Positions 1-10,895 of a stretch of DNA of 64,000 nucleotides are shown piece after piece. Within the stretch, counting starts at the first letter, position 1. Each line of letters begins with the position of its first letter. The translations under genes were made by a program, and so were the position numbers. The notes under the pieces are model-generated. The model saw nothing but the letters and a program-made list of their open reading frames with translations. It ran no database searches and was not told where the DNA came from. The DNA lies in assembly GCA_947044405.1 (NCBI GenBank), contig CAMRHE010000647.1, positions 1 through 64,000 of the forward strand, given 5' to 3'. This DNA is from Leptodactylus fallax (lineage: Eukaryota; Chordata; Amphibia; Anura; Leptodactylidae).

Positions 1-1335
1 CCGCATCCGATCGTAATTGGACCATACCAGAATGTGGCCCACTGCTACCCTGTGCTTGGAGTAAATCCATACGCTGAAGTGTGCAGGATTCAAATCCGAG
101 ATGCAATCCCTAATCTCAATCTTGACTTGAGTGATCCACATTTACCAGAGGCCTGGAATCAGCGACTGACACAGAAGTTGTCTGAATTATCGGAAGTGTT
201 CTCCATGGATGATATGGATGTAGGTTGTGCTAAAAGTGCTCAACACACTTTCCGATTGACCGATTCTACTCCCTTCCGGGAGCGACCACGGAGAGTTGCT
301 CCAAAGGATGTTGATGAGTTAAGACAGACTCTACAGCAAATGAAAGGTCAGGGGATCATTGTGGACAGTAAGAGCCCCTATGCCTCACCTATTGTGGTGG
401 TAAGAAAAAAATCTGGAGCAATTCGCCTATGTGTGGATTACAGAACTCTGAACCGGAGAACCTTACCTGATCAGTATACACTGCCGAGAATTGAAGAAGC
501 TCTGGAAGCTCTGAATGGAAACTGTTGGTTCACAGTGCTGGACCTAAGATCGGGATACTATCAAGTCCCAATGGCACCTGAGGATCAGGAAAAGACAGCC
601 TTCATATGCCCCTTGGGTTTCTTTCAGTTCACTCGTATGCCGCAAGGTACAAAAGGTGCGCCAGCAACGTTCCAAAGGTTGATGGAAAGAGTGTTAGGTG
701 ATTTAGTGCCCCGGGAATGCCTTGTATATCTTGATGACATTATTGTGTTTGGAAAGACGCTGGAAGAACATGAAGAACGACTCATGAGAGTACTCCATCG
801 CTTAAAAGAAGAGGGGCTGAAGTTGTCGGCTGACAAATGCAAATTTTGTAGATCTTCGGTCACTTATGTAGGTCATATTGTTTCTGCTGAAGGAGTTGCT
901 ACCGATCCTGGTAAGATTGAAGCTGTGGTGAATTGGCCCCGACCGCAAAATATTACGGAGTTGCAATCTTTCTTGGGGTTTTGTGGATTCTATCGACGAT
1001 TTGTGGAAGGATATTCAAAAATTGCTCGAGCCCTCCTCGACCTGTTGAAGAGTGATGCAGGAGATCCGGGAAAGAAGAAAGGGTCTTCCAAAAGCCTTTT
1101 TGGCGATAGGTGGACTGCGGATTGTGAAGAAGCATTTAAGTTGTTGAAGAAGAAATTGACAGAAGCTCCCGTTCTGGCTTATGCTGATGCACATAAGCCA
1201 TATGTGCTACATGTAGATGCCAGCTTTGAAGGATTAGGTGGCGTGCTGCACCAAGAATACCCGGCCGGGTTACGGCCCATAGCTTTCATAAGTCGAAGTC
1301 TTTCTCCCAGCGAGAAAAAATTATCCAGTACATAA
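1..1335 (+). pseudogene. pol: Gypsy-1 A pol, first part: reverse transcriptase and start of RNase H (frameshifted)
   Basis: The frame is open from base 1; the first methionine is at 34 but is not a true start, because in copy B this sequence lies inside a longer gag-pol frame. Reverse transcriptase motifs are clear: CVDYRTLNRRT, TVLDLRSGYYQVP (catalytic Asp in LDL), the FTRMPQGTKGAPATFQ block and the catalytic YLDDIIVFG. The RNase H domain begins at YVLHVDASFEGLGG. The frame stops at TAA 1333-1335 because the run at about 1315-1320 has six A where copy B has five. Coding continues in the next frame from about 1321. The enzyme would copy element RNA into DNA in cytoplasmic particles. As it stands the polyprotein is cut within RNase H, so this copy is not expected to be autonomous. 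Confidence 0.92.
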
Positions 1336-1336
1336 A

Positions 1337-3517
1337 TTGGAGTTTTTGGCGCTCAAGTGGGCCATTGTTGATAAATTACATGACTATTTATACGGAGCCA
1401 CGTTTGAAGTAAGAACAGACAACAATCCACTGACATACGTTTTGTCAACCGCTAAACTCGATGCTACAGGACATCGCTGGTTGGCAGCTTTATCCAACTA
1501 CCAATTCACACTCAAGTATAAATCGGGGCCTAAGAACATTGGGGCAGATGCTCTATCAAGACGGCCTGGATTACCTAGTCCGGAAGTAGTGGATGAATGG
1601 GAAGAAGTGCCAAGTCCTGGAGTAGGAGCTTTGTGTGCCATGGCTGCTGTAGTTGAAGACCGAGTAGCCTTTTCTGAAACTCGGCTTATTGACTCTATTG
1701 GGGGAGGTCCCGAAGCTGTACCAGACATGTTTGCCTACCCTGCCGCTTTAGGATCCTTTGAGAGTTGTTCTATATCTTCAAAGCGAATGATCTGGAGTCA
1801 AAAGACTGATCCTTTAATTGGACCTCTTTATCAAGCAGTGAGTTCTCAAGACAGAGAAATGTTAAAGACATCCCTACCCTCTGAATGCAGTCAACTTCTA
1901 CAAGATTGGGAGAAGTTTGAAATAGACAATGGCCTACTTTATCGTGTGGTGCTGTATCATGATCACCCTGGAAGGCGCCAACTAGTTATTCCAAGCTGCT
2001 TTCAGAAGATGATTTTCCGAAGTCTGCATGATTATCATGGTCATTTGGGACCTGAGAAGACTTATGGCCTAATACAAGACCGATTCTACTGGCCCAAAAT
2101 GAGAGATACCGTGACTCGTCTGTGTAGGTGCTGTCGCAGATGTTTGCAGAGGAAGACTGTCCCGGTTCGAGCGGCCTTCATGGGACACTTGAAGAGTTCG
2201 GGCCCCATGGATCTTGTCTGCATAGACTTCCTTTGTATTGACAACGACTCTAGAGGATTTGGAAATGTATTGGTGGTGACTGATCACTTCACACGATATG
2301 CTCAAGCCTTTCCGACTAAGGATCAAAAAGCAGTCACTGTTGCAAGAGTGCTTTGGGACAAGTATTTTATCCATTATGGCTTACCACACCGGTTGCATTC
2401 TGATCAAGGCCGGGATTTTGAGAGTAACCTGATCAAAGAGTTACTTCAGTTGTTGAACATCCGCAAAAGTCGGACGACGCCTTACCATCCAGAGGGAGAT
2501 GCCCTTCCTGAAAGATTTAACAGGACTTTACTTGATATGCTTGGTACCTTACGAATTGAGGATAAGCGATCCTGGAGTAGAAAAGTGGAGGCTATGGTGC
2601 ATGCCTATAATAGTACAAGGCACGAGAGCACAGGATATTCACCATACTTTCTGATGTTTGGAAGAGAGCCTAGGCTACCTATTGACATCTTGTTGGGAGT
2701 CTCTACCGATGGTATCAGTCATCGAGATCATTACCGATACGTGGCACGTTTGAAAGAAACGCTTAAGAGTGCTTATCAGCTGGCTGAGGAAAATGCGGCC
2801 AAAGTGAATGAAGGAAATAAAAGGAGATTTGATCTTCGAGTAAGATACCGAGAATTGAACCCTGGGGACCATGTTCTGCTACGGAATTTGGGAGCATCTG
2901 CAAAACATAAGCTGGCTGATCGATGGCGGAGTGAACTCTTTACAGTGGTAGATCGGTTGCCTGGAATACCAGTCTACAAGATAAAAGGACGGGACGGGAG
3001 GATCAGGACTTGGCATAGAAATCATTTGTTGCCTGTACCTCAGATTGATGGTATGGATATCTCCAATGATGGCTCGGCCTGCGATTCTCCACAGTCCTTA
3101 GCCGATATTCCACCTGACCTTCCTGAAACTCCTGAGAGTGATTGGACTGTGGCTCCTGAAGTTCCTAGATCACCAGTATCTTCTCCTTCAGGGAGACCTA
3201 TGAACCCTCAAACTCCAGAATTCGTACCTAGATCTGTGTCTACAGATGAGCAGGGATCTAGCTCTCCTACGCCACCAGCACCATCCCCTCCCATGGCAGA
3301 CAACCCTAGTTTAGGGCCTGGACATGCTAGTTTACCTCAGAGAGAGGTACGGAGAGGAGAGAGAATTAGACACCCTCCACCTATGCTGACATATGATAGT
3401 TTGGGGGACCCCAGATTTACTACTCAGCCTCATTTATACCATGCTTGGGTGGGTGCAGTGTCCACTTTGGTCAATATGTTACCAATTTTCGCTCCTGCTG
3501 GCATGTATACCTATTAA
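1337..3517 (+). pseudogene. pol: Gypsy-1 A pol, second part: RNase H C-terminus and integrase
   Basis: A 726-codon frame, shifted +1 from the preceding pol segment; its first ATG is internal, not a real start. Residues about 20-77 finish RNase H (RTDNNPLTYV and GADALSRRP). The integrase zinc module spans about 231-269 (HDYHGHLG then CRCCRRC). The catalytic core follows, with Asp about 297 (VCIDF), Asp about 356 (HSDQGRDFES) and Glu about 392 (PERFNRTL), a DDX35E spacing. A GPY/F-like segment follows (GDHVLLRNLG to TWHRNHLLP). The last 150 residues are rich in Pro and Ser; no chromodomain is visible. Integrase inserts element DNA into host chromosomes. The frame ends 119 bases before the 3' LTR. 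Confidence 0.92.
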
Positions 3518-3626
3518 CCTGTTGTGACTCTGTAAATGCAAAAGCAACCATATTGATATTGTCATTGGTAATGTTGACTGTATACTATGACTTTGTATGT
3601 CTTTGACGTGACGTAAAGATTTCACC

Positions 3627-3636
3627 AGAGGGAGAG
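3627..3636 (+). other. Polypurine tract of Gypsy-1 A
   Basis: The purine run agagggagag sits immediately 5' of the LTR start TGTAGGG. This is the expected primer site for plus-strand DNA synthesis in LTR elements. The same run precedes the 3' LTR of copy B on the minus strand (58028-58037). Confidence 0.8.
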
Positions 3637-4646
3637 TGTAGGGAACTGCCATTTCTACTAGTATATAATGTATCTGGCTTCTTTGCCCCTGCAGTTTGGC
3701 TTCAGAGACCCCAGGCATTTAGTGCAAGTTTTGTTTTGTAAATACAGTGAGTCAGACACATGTGAGGCAGAGCTGCTGGGGGGAGAGATGTGAGCAGAGC
3801 TGCTGAGACAGACATGTTATGTCTGGGGGAGTCTAAGAGCCACTTGTTCCTCTTTACTTCACAGTATATAGTTAGGTATGTGTTACCCTCTATATACTCA
3901 CAGGACCTAGCTAGTAACCGTAGTTAGGGATCCATATATATATACAGTTCAGGGCAGTGATAGGTTAGGCTTCCGAAGGCCAACTAGCTAGTTAGAGGCC
4001 CGGTGGCACTAGTAGTTTAGCTGGCAGGTTAAGGACTCAGTGTTAGGGTAGTCAGGCCTGCATCTACTGCCGTCACCGTCGCCCTGTTTGCTGCCTGTGA
4101 AGAATCTCACCATCATCATCATCATCATCTCCTGATCGGCTGTCTGTCATCTCCTGGAAGAATCCGAGGATCCACAGTCATCCACAGGGGCCCCTGCATC
4201 TCTTCTGTTGCCTGGAGGTATTGTGCACTGGACTCTTGCTATATATCTATATATATACCCGGGTATATAACCTAAGACGGTTGAGGACTTGCTGGTTGTT
4301 GTAGTACTGCTGTGTTCTGAGTATATTTTATGTATGTATTATTACCCTTTTGATTCTTATAAAGCTACTGTTATAACCTTATGTGGTATCTGTATGTATT
4401 CTTCAGACTGTGAGATTAGTACAGTGATCCTTGTTAAGGCTACTAACTGTACTTCATAGGTAAGTCCCAGGAAGAGATCCTCCCTGTAATACAGAGGCTC
4501 TATCCTGGGTGGAGGCACTGATATATTTCATATATGTTCCCACTCTTCCCTTCAGCGAAGGCTTCAGGTCCCATTATACACACAGGTCAGCGCCAGAGTC
4601 TGTTGCGGGAGGGATAATACTCATACCCCCCCCAAATAGGGCTACA
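3637..4646 (+). repeat. 3' LTR of Gypsy-1 A
   Basis: About 1010 bp, beginning TGTAGGGAACTG and ending AAATAGGGCTACA, so it has the usual TG...CA ends. It matches 57019-58027 (1009 bp, minus) along its whole length, and the partial LTR from 63398. A CAT trinucleotide run near 4108-4127 has six units here and four in copy B, a marker of divergence. Several TATA-rich stretches occur, for example around 3933 and 4243, but a promoter cannot be assigned with confidence. The right flank is CR1 sequence; the 4-5 bp target duplication cannot be checked because the left flank is outside the window. Confidence 0.92.
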
Positions 4647-4647
4647 C

Positions 4648-5787
4648 ATGGATGAGATTTTTTCACAGCAAATGACCACGCTTTCGAAGAAATTTGAAAT
4701 TGTTATCATGGGAGACTTTAATTACCCAGATATTCATTGGGAAACTCACACAGCTACGAGTAAAAGCTCTATCAAATTTTTATCCTCTCTAGCAGACAAC
4801 TTCATTGCCCAGTTAGTAGAAAAAAACACGAGAGGAACATCCATTCTGGACCTAGTTTTAACTAACAAGGAGGACATGGTTAAGGAATTAAGGATAGCAG
4901 GGACATTGGGATTCAGCGACCATGCTATACTCGAGTTTGGGGTTGTAAGAAGAAGACCTGAGAAGACAAAGACTAGAAGGCTCAATTTTAGTAGGGCAGA
5001 TTTTAGGGGCCTAAAGGTAAGGGTTAGTAGAATTCCATGGCGAAAAATACTTAAGCACAAAAATGCACATGAGGGGTGGGAAATTTTCCGTAGGGAAATC
5101 ATTAATGCACAGGAACTAACAATACCTAGAAGCAAGAAAAATGGGAATCACCTAAAAACTCCAGGATGGATGACCAAAAAATTACATAACCTACTAAAAA
5201 AGAAAAAGGAAACATACAACAAGTGGAAGATGGGAGCTATATCTAAGGGAGAGTATACAGCAGTTTGCAGACTCTGCAAGATAAGCATTAAAAAAGCTAA
5301 GGCTGAATACGAATTGAAGCTTGCAAAAGAAGTTAAGAGTAAGGTAAAAGGTTTTTGGGGATATGTTAAGAGCAAAAGAAAAGTGAAGGAAACCATTGGA
5401 GTCCTGAAGAACGAAAAGGGTGAAAAAGTTAACATGGTGGATCAGCAGGTGGAGTTACTAAATTCATATTTTGTATCCGTCTTCTCCCAAGAAATGGATG
5501 GAAATATCAACATTAATGGTGATAGTGATGAGGGGAATGAGGACTCCAAGCTGATTATAAGTGAAGGTTTGGTAAGAGAACATTTAGCTAAGATTAAGGA
5601 AACCAAGTCCCCAGGACCGGATGATTTACACCCTAGAGTTTTAAAAGAATTAGCAGAGAAAATAACAGAACCCCTTGCAATAATCTTTAATAAGTCATGG
5701 GAAACAGGAGTGGTCCCTCTAGATTGGAAAAGGGCAAATGTGGTCCCCATCTACAAAAAGGGGAATAGGGACAACCCAGGAAATTAA
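4648..5787 (+). pseudogene. CR1 ORF2 fragment: endonuclease C-terminus and RT N-terminus
   Basis: A 379-codon frame. Residues about 21-30 (GDFNYPDIHW) and 90-97 (SDHAILEF) are the exonuclease-endonuclease-phosphatase motifs of LINE endonucleases, with the catalytic Asp-His pair in SDH. A basic Lys-rich linker follows. The last 60 residues (SPGPDDLHPRVLKELAEK, then VPLDWKRANVVPIYKKG) are the first reverse transcriptase block. The frame ends at TAA 5785-5787, where CR1 relatives have a Tyr codon before Arg-Pro-Val-Ser, so this is a nonsense mutation and the domain continues. The ATG at 4648 lies at the LTR/CR1 junction and is not a native start. Endonuclease would nick target DNA to prime reverse transcription. 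Confidence 0.9.
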
Positions 5788-5902
5788 AGGCCGGTAAGTC
5801 TGACCTCGATAGTAGGAAAAATCTTTGAACAAATCGTTAAAGAACATTTAATTAGGTACCTGGATGGGAAGGCTTTAATTAAATCAGAGCCAGCACGGCT
5901 TT

Positions 5903-7057
5903 ATGCCTAATAAATCTTGTCAGACTAATCTTATTTCCTTCTATAATAAAGTCACTGAATGGTTGGACCAGGGGAATGCAGTGGACATAGTATATCTTGA
6001 CTTTAGTAAGGCCTTTGATAAAGTATCACATAACATTCTTATTGAAAAAATGATCAAGTATGGCTTTGATAAAATATCAGTAAGGTGGGTTCACAATTGG
6101 CTAAATGATCGGGCACAACGAGTAATTCTAAATGGCTATACATCAAACTGGAAGAAAGTAAAAAGCGGGGTGCTGCAGGGCTCTGTCCTGGTCCCAGTAC
6201 TTTTTAATATTTTTATAAATGATCTGGATGATGGGATTAATGGGGAACTAATAAAATTTGCAGATGATACAAAGATAGGAGGAATGACCAAAACTAGAGA
6301 GGAGAGAGAGTGCATCCAAAAGGACTTCGACACACTGGAACAATGGGCTGAGGTGAACAAAATGGTATTCAACAGGGACAAATGCAAAGTTCTACATCTG
6401 GGTAACAGAAATGCAAGAAGCATATATAGTATGGGAGGAATAGTACTAAGTGAGAGTACAGGGGAAAAGGATCTGGGCATAATAATAGATCACAAATTCA
6501 ACATGAGTCAACAGTGCGGTGCGGTGGCTAAAAAGGCTAACCAAATTCTAGGATGTATCAAGACGAGCATTGAAGCTAGATCAAGAGAGGTAATTATTCC
6601 GCTGTACTCTGCCCTGGTCAGACCCCACCTGGAATACTGTGTACAGTTCTGGGCTCCCCAGTTTAAGAAAGACATCGATTTATTGGAGCAGGTCCAGAGA
6701 AGAGCAACCAAAATGGTGGAAGGTCTACAAACCATGTCCTACGAAGAAAGGCTAAAAGAATTGGGACTGCTTAGTTTGCAGAAGAGAAGGCTAAGGGGAG
6801 ACTTAATAGCGGTATTTAAATATCTGAAAGGTTGTCACAGTGCAGAGGGATCTACCCTATTCTCATTAGCAGAAGGAAGCACGAGAAGTAATGGGATGAA
6901 ACTAAGGGGAAGGAGATTCAGATTAGACATTAGGAAAAACTTTCTAACAGTAAGGGTAGTGAGGGAGTGGAATAGGCTGCCACGGGAGGTGGTGAGTTCT
7001 TCATCAATTGAAATCTTCAAGCGGAATCTGGATAGGTATATAGCTGGGATGATCTAG
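5903..7057 (+). pseudogene. CR1 ORF2 fragment: reverse transcriptase and C-terminal domain
   Basis: A 384-codon frame that resumes after a one-base insertion near 5890 (an extra C where CR1 relatives read Gln-His-Gly-Phe). Motifs in order: VDIVYLDFSKAFDKVSHNIL (catalytic Asp), SGVLQGSVLVPVLFNIFIND, and KFADDTKIGG (catalytic Asp-Asp). The C-terminal domain typical of CR1 follows (MSQQCGAVAKKANQILGCIK, SALVRPHLEYC, LLEQVQRRATKM, LGLLSLQKRRLRGDL, FLTVRVVREWNRLPREVV). The catalytic residues are intact; only the nonsense codon at 5785 and the frameshift stop this copy coding one product. Confidence 0.92.
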
Positions 7058-7140
7058 GAATTCCTGCTTTTGCAGGGGGTTGGACTCGATGGCCCTTGAG
7101 GTCCCTTCCAACTCAAACAAACAAAACAAACAAACAAAAC
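7058..7140 (+). other. CR1 3' untranslated end and AAAC-rich tail
   Basis: Directly after the ORF2 stop comes a short GC-rich hairpin-prone segment and the conserved CR1 end motif around 7076-7110, then units of AAAC/AAACAAAC to 7140. In CR1 elements this end is recognised by the reverse transcriptase, so it marks the true 3' terminus. Confidence 0.85.
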
Positions 7141-7269
7141 ATACAGCATGGTTCGCTGCTTTACGTTTTTTTCCGTAACTCCCATTCACCTAATAGTGTA
7201 ACTTTGCACTATGCACAGTGTAAAAGAAACATATCTTGCCCAGAGCTGAAATGTGGATTGTAAGACTTC

Positions 7270-7411
7270 CCAGCACTCTCCCACACAGAACCTGGATTTA
7301 TCGCTAAAGATGATATGTTTTGAGTCCGTAGCAGTCCAGGTTTCTCATTCAAGACACCACTTCAAACAAAGGTGACTCTGGCTGACTGTCAATTGCAGGA
7401 CACATAATGGG
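7270..7411 (-). pseudogene. Fossil Tc1/mariner transposase fragment
   Basis: Read on the minus strand, one frame gives LCLKWC, a stop, then ETWTATDSKHIIFSDKSRFC. This matches the region around the first catalytic Asp of Tc1-like transposases, whose usual form is IFSDESRF; here Glu is replaced by Lys. No other catalytic block, terminal repeat or TA duplication was found, so it is an old fragment. Neighbouring bases on both sides, up to about 7560, may belong to the same relic but are too decayed to translate. Confidence 0.6.
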
Positions 7412-8143
7412 AACCGTAAAACCAAATTTTCTTCTGCTAAAGGCTTGGAAATGATTTGGACAAAGACAGGGCTGTGCAGTGAGGGTACCACCTATGTCTG
7501 GATGGCGGACAAGAAAACTGAGATCAAAATTATCTTAGACAAACCTAGATGGCGGGTAGTTCATTAAACGAACATCCCCCTTATCTCAGACCAATAACCC
7601 CTCTTAAAAGCTGTCTCAAAGTGCATTGTACAGATTTGCTGGATTTTTGTTAAAAACGCTGTTGGGAATTGAAATCTGCATTGGGATCTCAATGCCAATC
7701 ATCGTTTTCACCAGTAAATTGCTCCGGATCTGTAAGGGCTATCATGATGATCTTGGTATCATTTTAAATACAATGAATAAGAAGGAGAAGAAGAAGAAGA
7801 TTCTCATCTTTAAAATGAATCCCAGGTTATTGTCATAGCCCTAATGGATCCTGAGATTTCATGGGCGGCAGGGGTACACACTCTTCCTAGGGGCTGAGTC
7901 CCTCTTAGTGTGCTTGGACTGTCTATTGTCCCTTGAATTACCTTCATCATATAGTCAGGTGCCTTGGAAGACAGTGTACTACATTAAGTCAGTCCCACAG
8001 GCGGCCAGTGGTGGAGACTCAGGAGTTTATGGAGGAAGTAGGGGTAGGTTATGGGTCACTCACTGTAGCCCACAGACTGGTGGGGTAATACTCGAATACT
8101 GATGTCACTATTGCCAGCCCCAGCACACCACGATGAGACCTTC
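7412..8143. other. No gene recognised
   Basis: Short open frames here (for example at 7626-7838) have no recognisable motif and end in a Lys-rich low-complexity run from a GAAGAA repeat near 7782-7800. Treated as relic intergenic DNA. Confidence 0.6.
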
Positions 8144-8292
8144 AGCCTGGGATAGAAGCAGCAGTAGGCGGCCCCTACCTGTAGCACATCCTACTACACC
8201 AATCCTGCTCTGCGTTACTGCAAACAGAAAGGGATTGGTGCTATAGGACATGCTACAGGTAGGGCCCGCCTACTGCTGCTTCTATCCCGGCC
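8144..8292. repeat. Foldback repeat with about 50-65 bp arms
   Basis: Left arm about 8144-8207 and right arm about 8233-8292 are inverted copies: GGGATAGAAGCAGCAGTAGG at 8149 is answered by its complement ending near 8288, and CTACCTGTAGCA by TGCTACAGGTAG. The loop is about 25 bp. No transposase is encoded; looks like a MITE or an inverted duplication. Confidence 0.75.
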
Positions 8293-8865
8293 TGAGAAAA
8301 GTGGAGAGAGGAGCTGAACTAAATGAAAAGGGGTTCTGAGGAAGGTGTGGCTGCACAACTGTGCACCTTGTAGGGAAGATTGGTGGAGAGTGGGCCCCAG
8401 TGCCATAGGGCCCAGTGAAAGTGAACCGTTGGCCCTGTGGTTAAATTGGCCCTGCATACAGGCATATCTAGCAGACAACAATGTCTCACCAAGAAGTGCA
8501 CTATCCAAGTGTAGCCTCTAAGAGTCTTTTTACAGGGCATCAGAGGAAGTACTTTTATGCCTTTTTGTATCAAGACCTAGTGTCTAACCAGACCACACCT
8601 GTAATCATTTACATATATGCCTGAGACATAAGTGAATGCTGAGTTTGGCAGTAATCCGACATTTCTGTCTGGTTGTGGTACTTTTTTGTCAATGCTTGTA
8701 AATCACATAACTGCAAAAAGACCATATTCATCTGATTAGGAGAAGCAATGGTATGCTGCAAGATGCAGATAAACGTAAGTAGTACTGTATATGATGGAGG
8801 TTGCACAGGTGTAAAGTACTGAAACATACATTCACACGCTTTAATGACTAGTATTCCAAAAGCAC

Positions 8866-8988
8866 ACAGATAAGGCTTATATAAGGTGCCATCTAAAAGT
8901 ATGGGTATCACTAATAGGCTGTAAATCAGCATAGTGCACCTCACATTATCACATGACTTGCAACTTATAGCATATAAGCCTTATCTGT
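8866..8988. repeat. 17-bp perfect inverted repeat around an 89-bp loop
   Basis: acagataaggcttatat at 8866-8882 is exactly complementary to 8972-8988. It may be the ends of a small MITE; no target duplication was identified. Confidence 0.55.
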
Positions 8989-9765
8989 CTGGATATTAGA
9001 ACTGGCTGCATCCTGCAGTGAACCTTTATTTCACTTTTTTTCAGTATGATTATATTTAATCTAGGGAAAAGGGGTTATTTGAAGCGCTGTGGAAAAAACC
9101 ACAATGTGTTTCCGCCGCGGTCTTTTCCACAGGGCTTTTTGGCTGAGGCTCACTACGTGGGGCCTTAGCCTTAGGTGGTCTTCCACAAATCACTTCAAAT
9201 ACTGTCAAAATAGAAATGCTTAGACTCTAAATACCACCAAATGTTTAAAAATGCCACTTATAACATTTAAAATGTTCCTGCTATATATAGCATTCATTTC
9301 ATAGCCAGTTGTCTGACTTAAATAGGATGCTTATACTAAGGATATCCATACACTCATAGAAGAGAAAGGTTTTTGATGATTTTTTGTTTTGTTGAGGAAG
9401 ATATTTTTTGTTTTTTGAAAAGGTAGGATAAAGTGGTTTTCAAAGAGTTATACTGAGTCATATTTAAAGTGAAGGCATTGTTTCATTTTTTTTTTGACTA
9501 TTGTGTAGGGGGTGTTTGGTGAACATTTTTGTATTATACTTTACTAACCTTACTTCCCTTTAGTAAAAAATAGGCTTTAGTGTTGTCCCTAACAACCCTA
9601 ACATCTCAAATGCATTTTCTCTGTTTTTTCCCACAGCAATTTTAACTATTTTCTTAAACTCTTTACATTTTGCTACTTAGCCAGAAGCTGAATTATATGT
9701 CATATAACAGCAACAAAAAATATCCATTCACATTTAGAATAATGTTCACAGGACTGTCCAACCAT
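8989..9765. other. AT-rich relic DNA with one repeat fragment
   Basis: The piece at about 9070-9176 (tgtttccgccgcggtc, then gtggggccttagcc) resembles parts of the foldbacks at 25241-25457 and 33770-34438. The rest has only homopolymer-rich, non-coding sequence; no gene is seen. Confidence 0.5.
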
Positions 9766-10448
9766 TTAAAGGGATTCTATCATTAAAAAAAAATCGATTT
9801 TTAACTAAAAGCACGTCAGAATAGCCTTTAGAAAGTCTATTCTTCTCCTACCTTTATTTTTGAGGTCTGTGTCGCCATTTTTGAGTTTTGTCTTCTTTCT
9901 TTGTTATGCAAATTGGTCTTCAGAAAGCACAGGGGCGTTCCCCCTGTGCTCAAAGCACAGGATTGTTACAGATTCCAGCTCCACCTCTCTCTTCTGCTCC
10001 TGATGCGTCTCCTCCTCTTCACTCCTCCTCTTACACGAGACCACTGCAAAATGGCCAACGGAACAGCCGGCTCTGCATCTTCTGTCGCCACTTTATGGTG
10101 GTCTCGTGTAAGAGACACCGCAAAATGGCTGATGGAACAGCCGACTGCACATGTTCCATCATCATTTCGTTGTGGTCTCGTGTAAGAAGATGAGTGAAGA
10201 GGAGGAAATGTGTCAGTAGCAGAATAGAGAGGCGGAGCTGGAACCTATGACGAGCCTGTGCTTTGAGCACAGGGGGAACTCCCCCTGTGCTTTCTGAAGA
10301 CCAATTTGCATAATGAAGAAAGAAGACAAAACTCAAAAACGGCGGCGTGGACCTGAAAAATAAAGGTAGGAGAAGAATAACCTTTCTAAAGGCCATTCTG
10401 ACGTGCTTTTAGTTAAAAATCGATTTTTTAATGATAGAATCCCTTTAA
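9766..10448. mobile_element. Large TTAA-flanked foldback MITE (T2/Kolobok-like ends)
   Basis: Starts TTTAAAGGGATTCTATCATT and ends with its complement. The arms run inward for more than 200 bp each: about 9766-10000 against about 10215-10448, including the inverted pair caaattggtcttcagaaagc and gctttctgaagaccaatttg. The centre (10021-10200) is itself palindromic around gagaccac...gtggtctc. The TTTAAAGGRR ends and TTAA target fit the T2 MITE type described in Xenopus (Kolobok superfamily). That family name is from knowledge and not verified here. No transposase coding. Confidence 0.75.
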
Positions 10449-10895
10449 AGTGTAGGGGGCCTTGCTCGAAGATAGACGTTAGCGAAGACTTGGGTGAGTT
10501 GGACTGCAACATATGTGATCCTTTTGTTTTCAAGGAATATAAGCAGTGTCGGACTGGGACGTCTAGGGCCCACCAGTGGAATTGTTTCTAGGGGCCCACC
10601 ATCAGGACCCCTGCAGATCAGCGGTACCAAGACAGGGCGGCTAAAGGTTATAACACGTCAGGAGCCATGCTGCTCACCTGCCATACGATGTGCACCACTA
10701 CACTACCTAAACCTACTGCTACACCCTGTATCGCAAGTGAACAGCGTGGCTCCTAAAATTGTTACCTTTACCTGTAGCCGCACTGTCCTGAAAAAGCTGA
10801 TCTGCAGAGGTCCTGGCTGTTGTATCATCGCAGATGTAATATTGCTGGCCTATCCTAAGGACAGGACATCAATATTAGAAAGATGGATAAATCCT

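Larger units (their letters stand above)
1..4646 (+). mobile_element. Ty3/Gypsy LTR retrotransposon, Gypsy-1 copy A (5' part outside window)
   Basis: Contains pol (reverse transcriptase, RNase H, integrase), a polypurine tract and a complete 3' LTR. The window opens inside pol, at the point matching about 61649 of the minus-strand copy at the right end, so gag, protease and the 5' LTR should lie just left of the window. Copies A and B differ at only a few residues (for example V/M, H/Q and K/I changes), so they are recent relatives. The order protease-RT-RNase H-integrase, read from copy B, is that of Ty3/Gypsy (Metaviridae). The LTR ends abut the CR1 sequence at 4647, so this element interrupts a CR1 LINE. 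A single-base insertion in an A run near 1315-1320 breaks pol. Confidence 0.93.
4647..7140 (+). mobile_element. CR1-type LINE, 5' part removed by the Gypsy-1 A insertion
   Basis: Encodes the C-terminal part of an apurinic-like endonuclease, a full reverse transcriptase and the CR1 3' tail. The phrases YLDFSKAFD, VLFNIFINDLDDG, KFADDTK, KCKVLHLG and EYCVQFWAPQ are hallmarks of CR1 ORF2. The 3' untranslated end carries the CR1-type motif gggttggactcgatggccc, followed by an AAAC-rich tail at about 7113-7140. The missing first half of ORF2 is predicted to sit left of the Gypsy-1 A 5' LTR, outside the window. Lesions: a nonsense codon at 5785 and a one-base insertion near 5890. Confidence 0.93.

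Noticed and set aside
1498..1728. Minus-strand open frame opposite Gypsy-1 integrase/RNase H
   Set aside because: Shadow of the strong plus-strand pol frame; the same shadow appears at 59936 in copy B.
3518..3636. Possible env gene in Gypsy-1
   Set aside because: Only 119 bases lie between the integrase stop and the 3' LTR, so there is no room for env.
10031..10396. Overlapping open frames of 90-120 codons on both strands
   Set aside because: Caused by the palindromic foldback at 9766-10448; composition is low-information and no motif is present.
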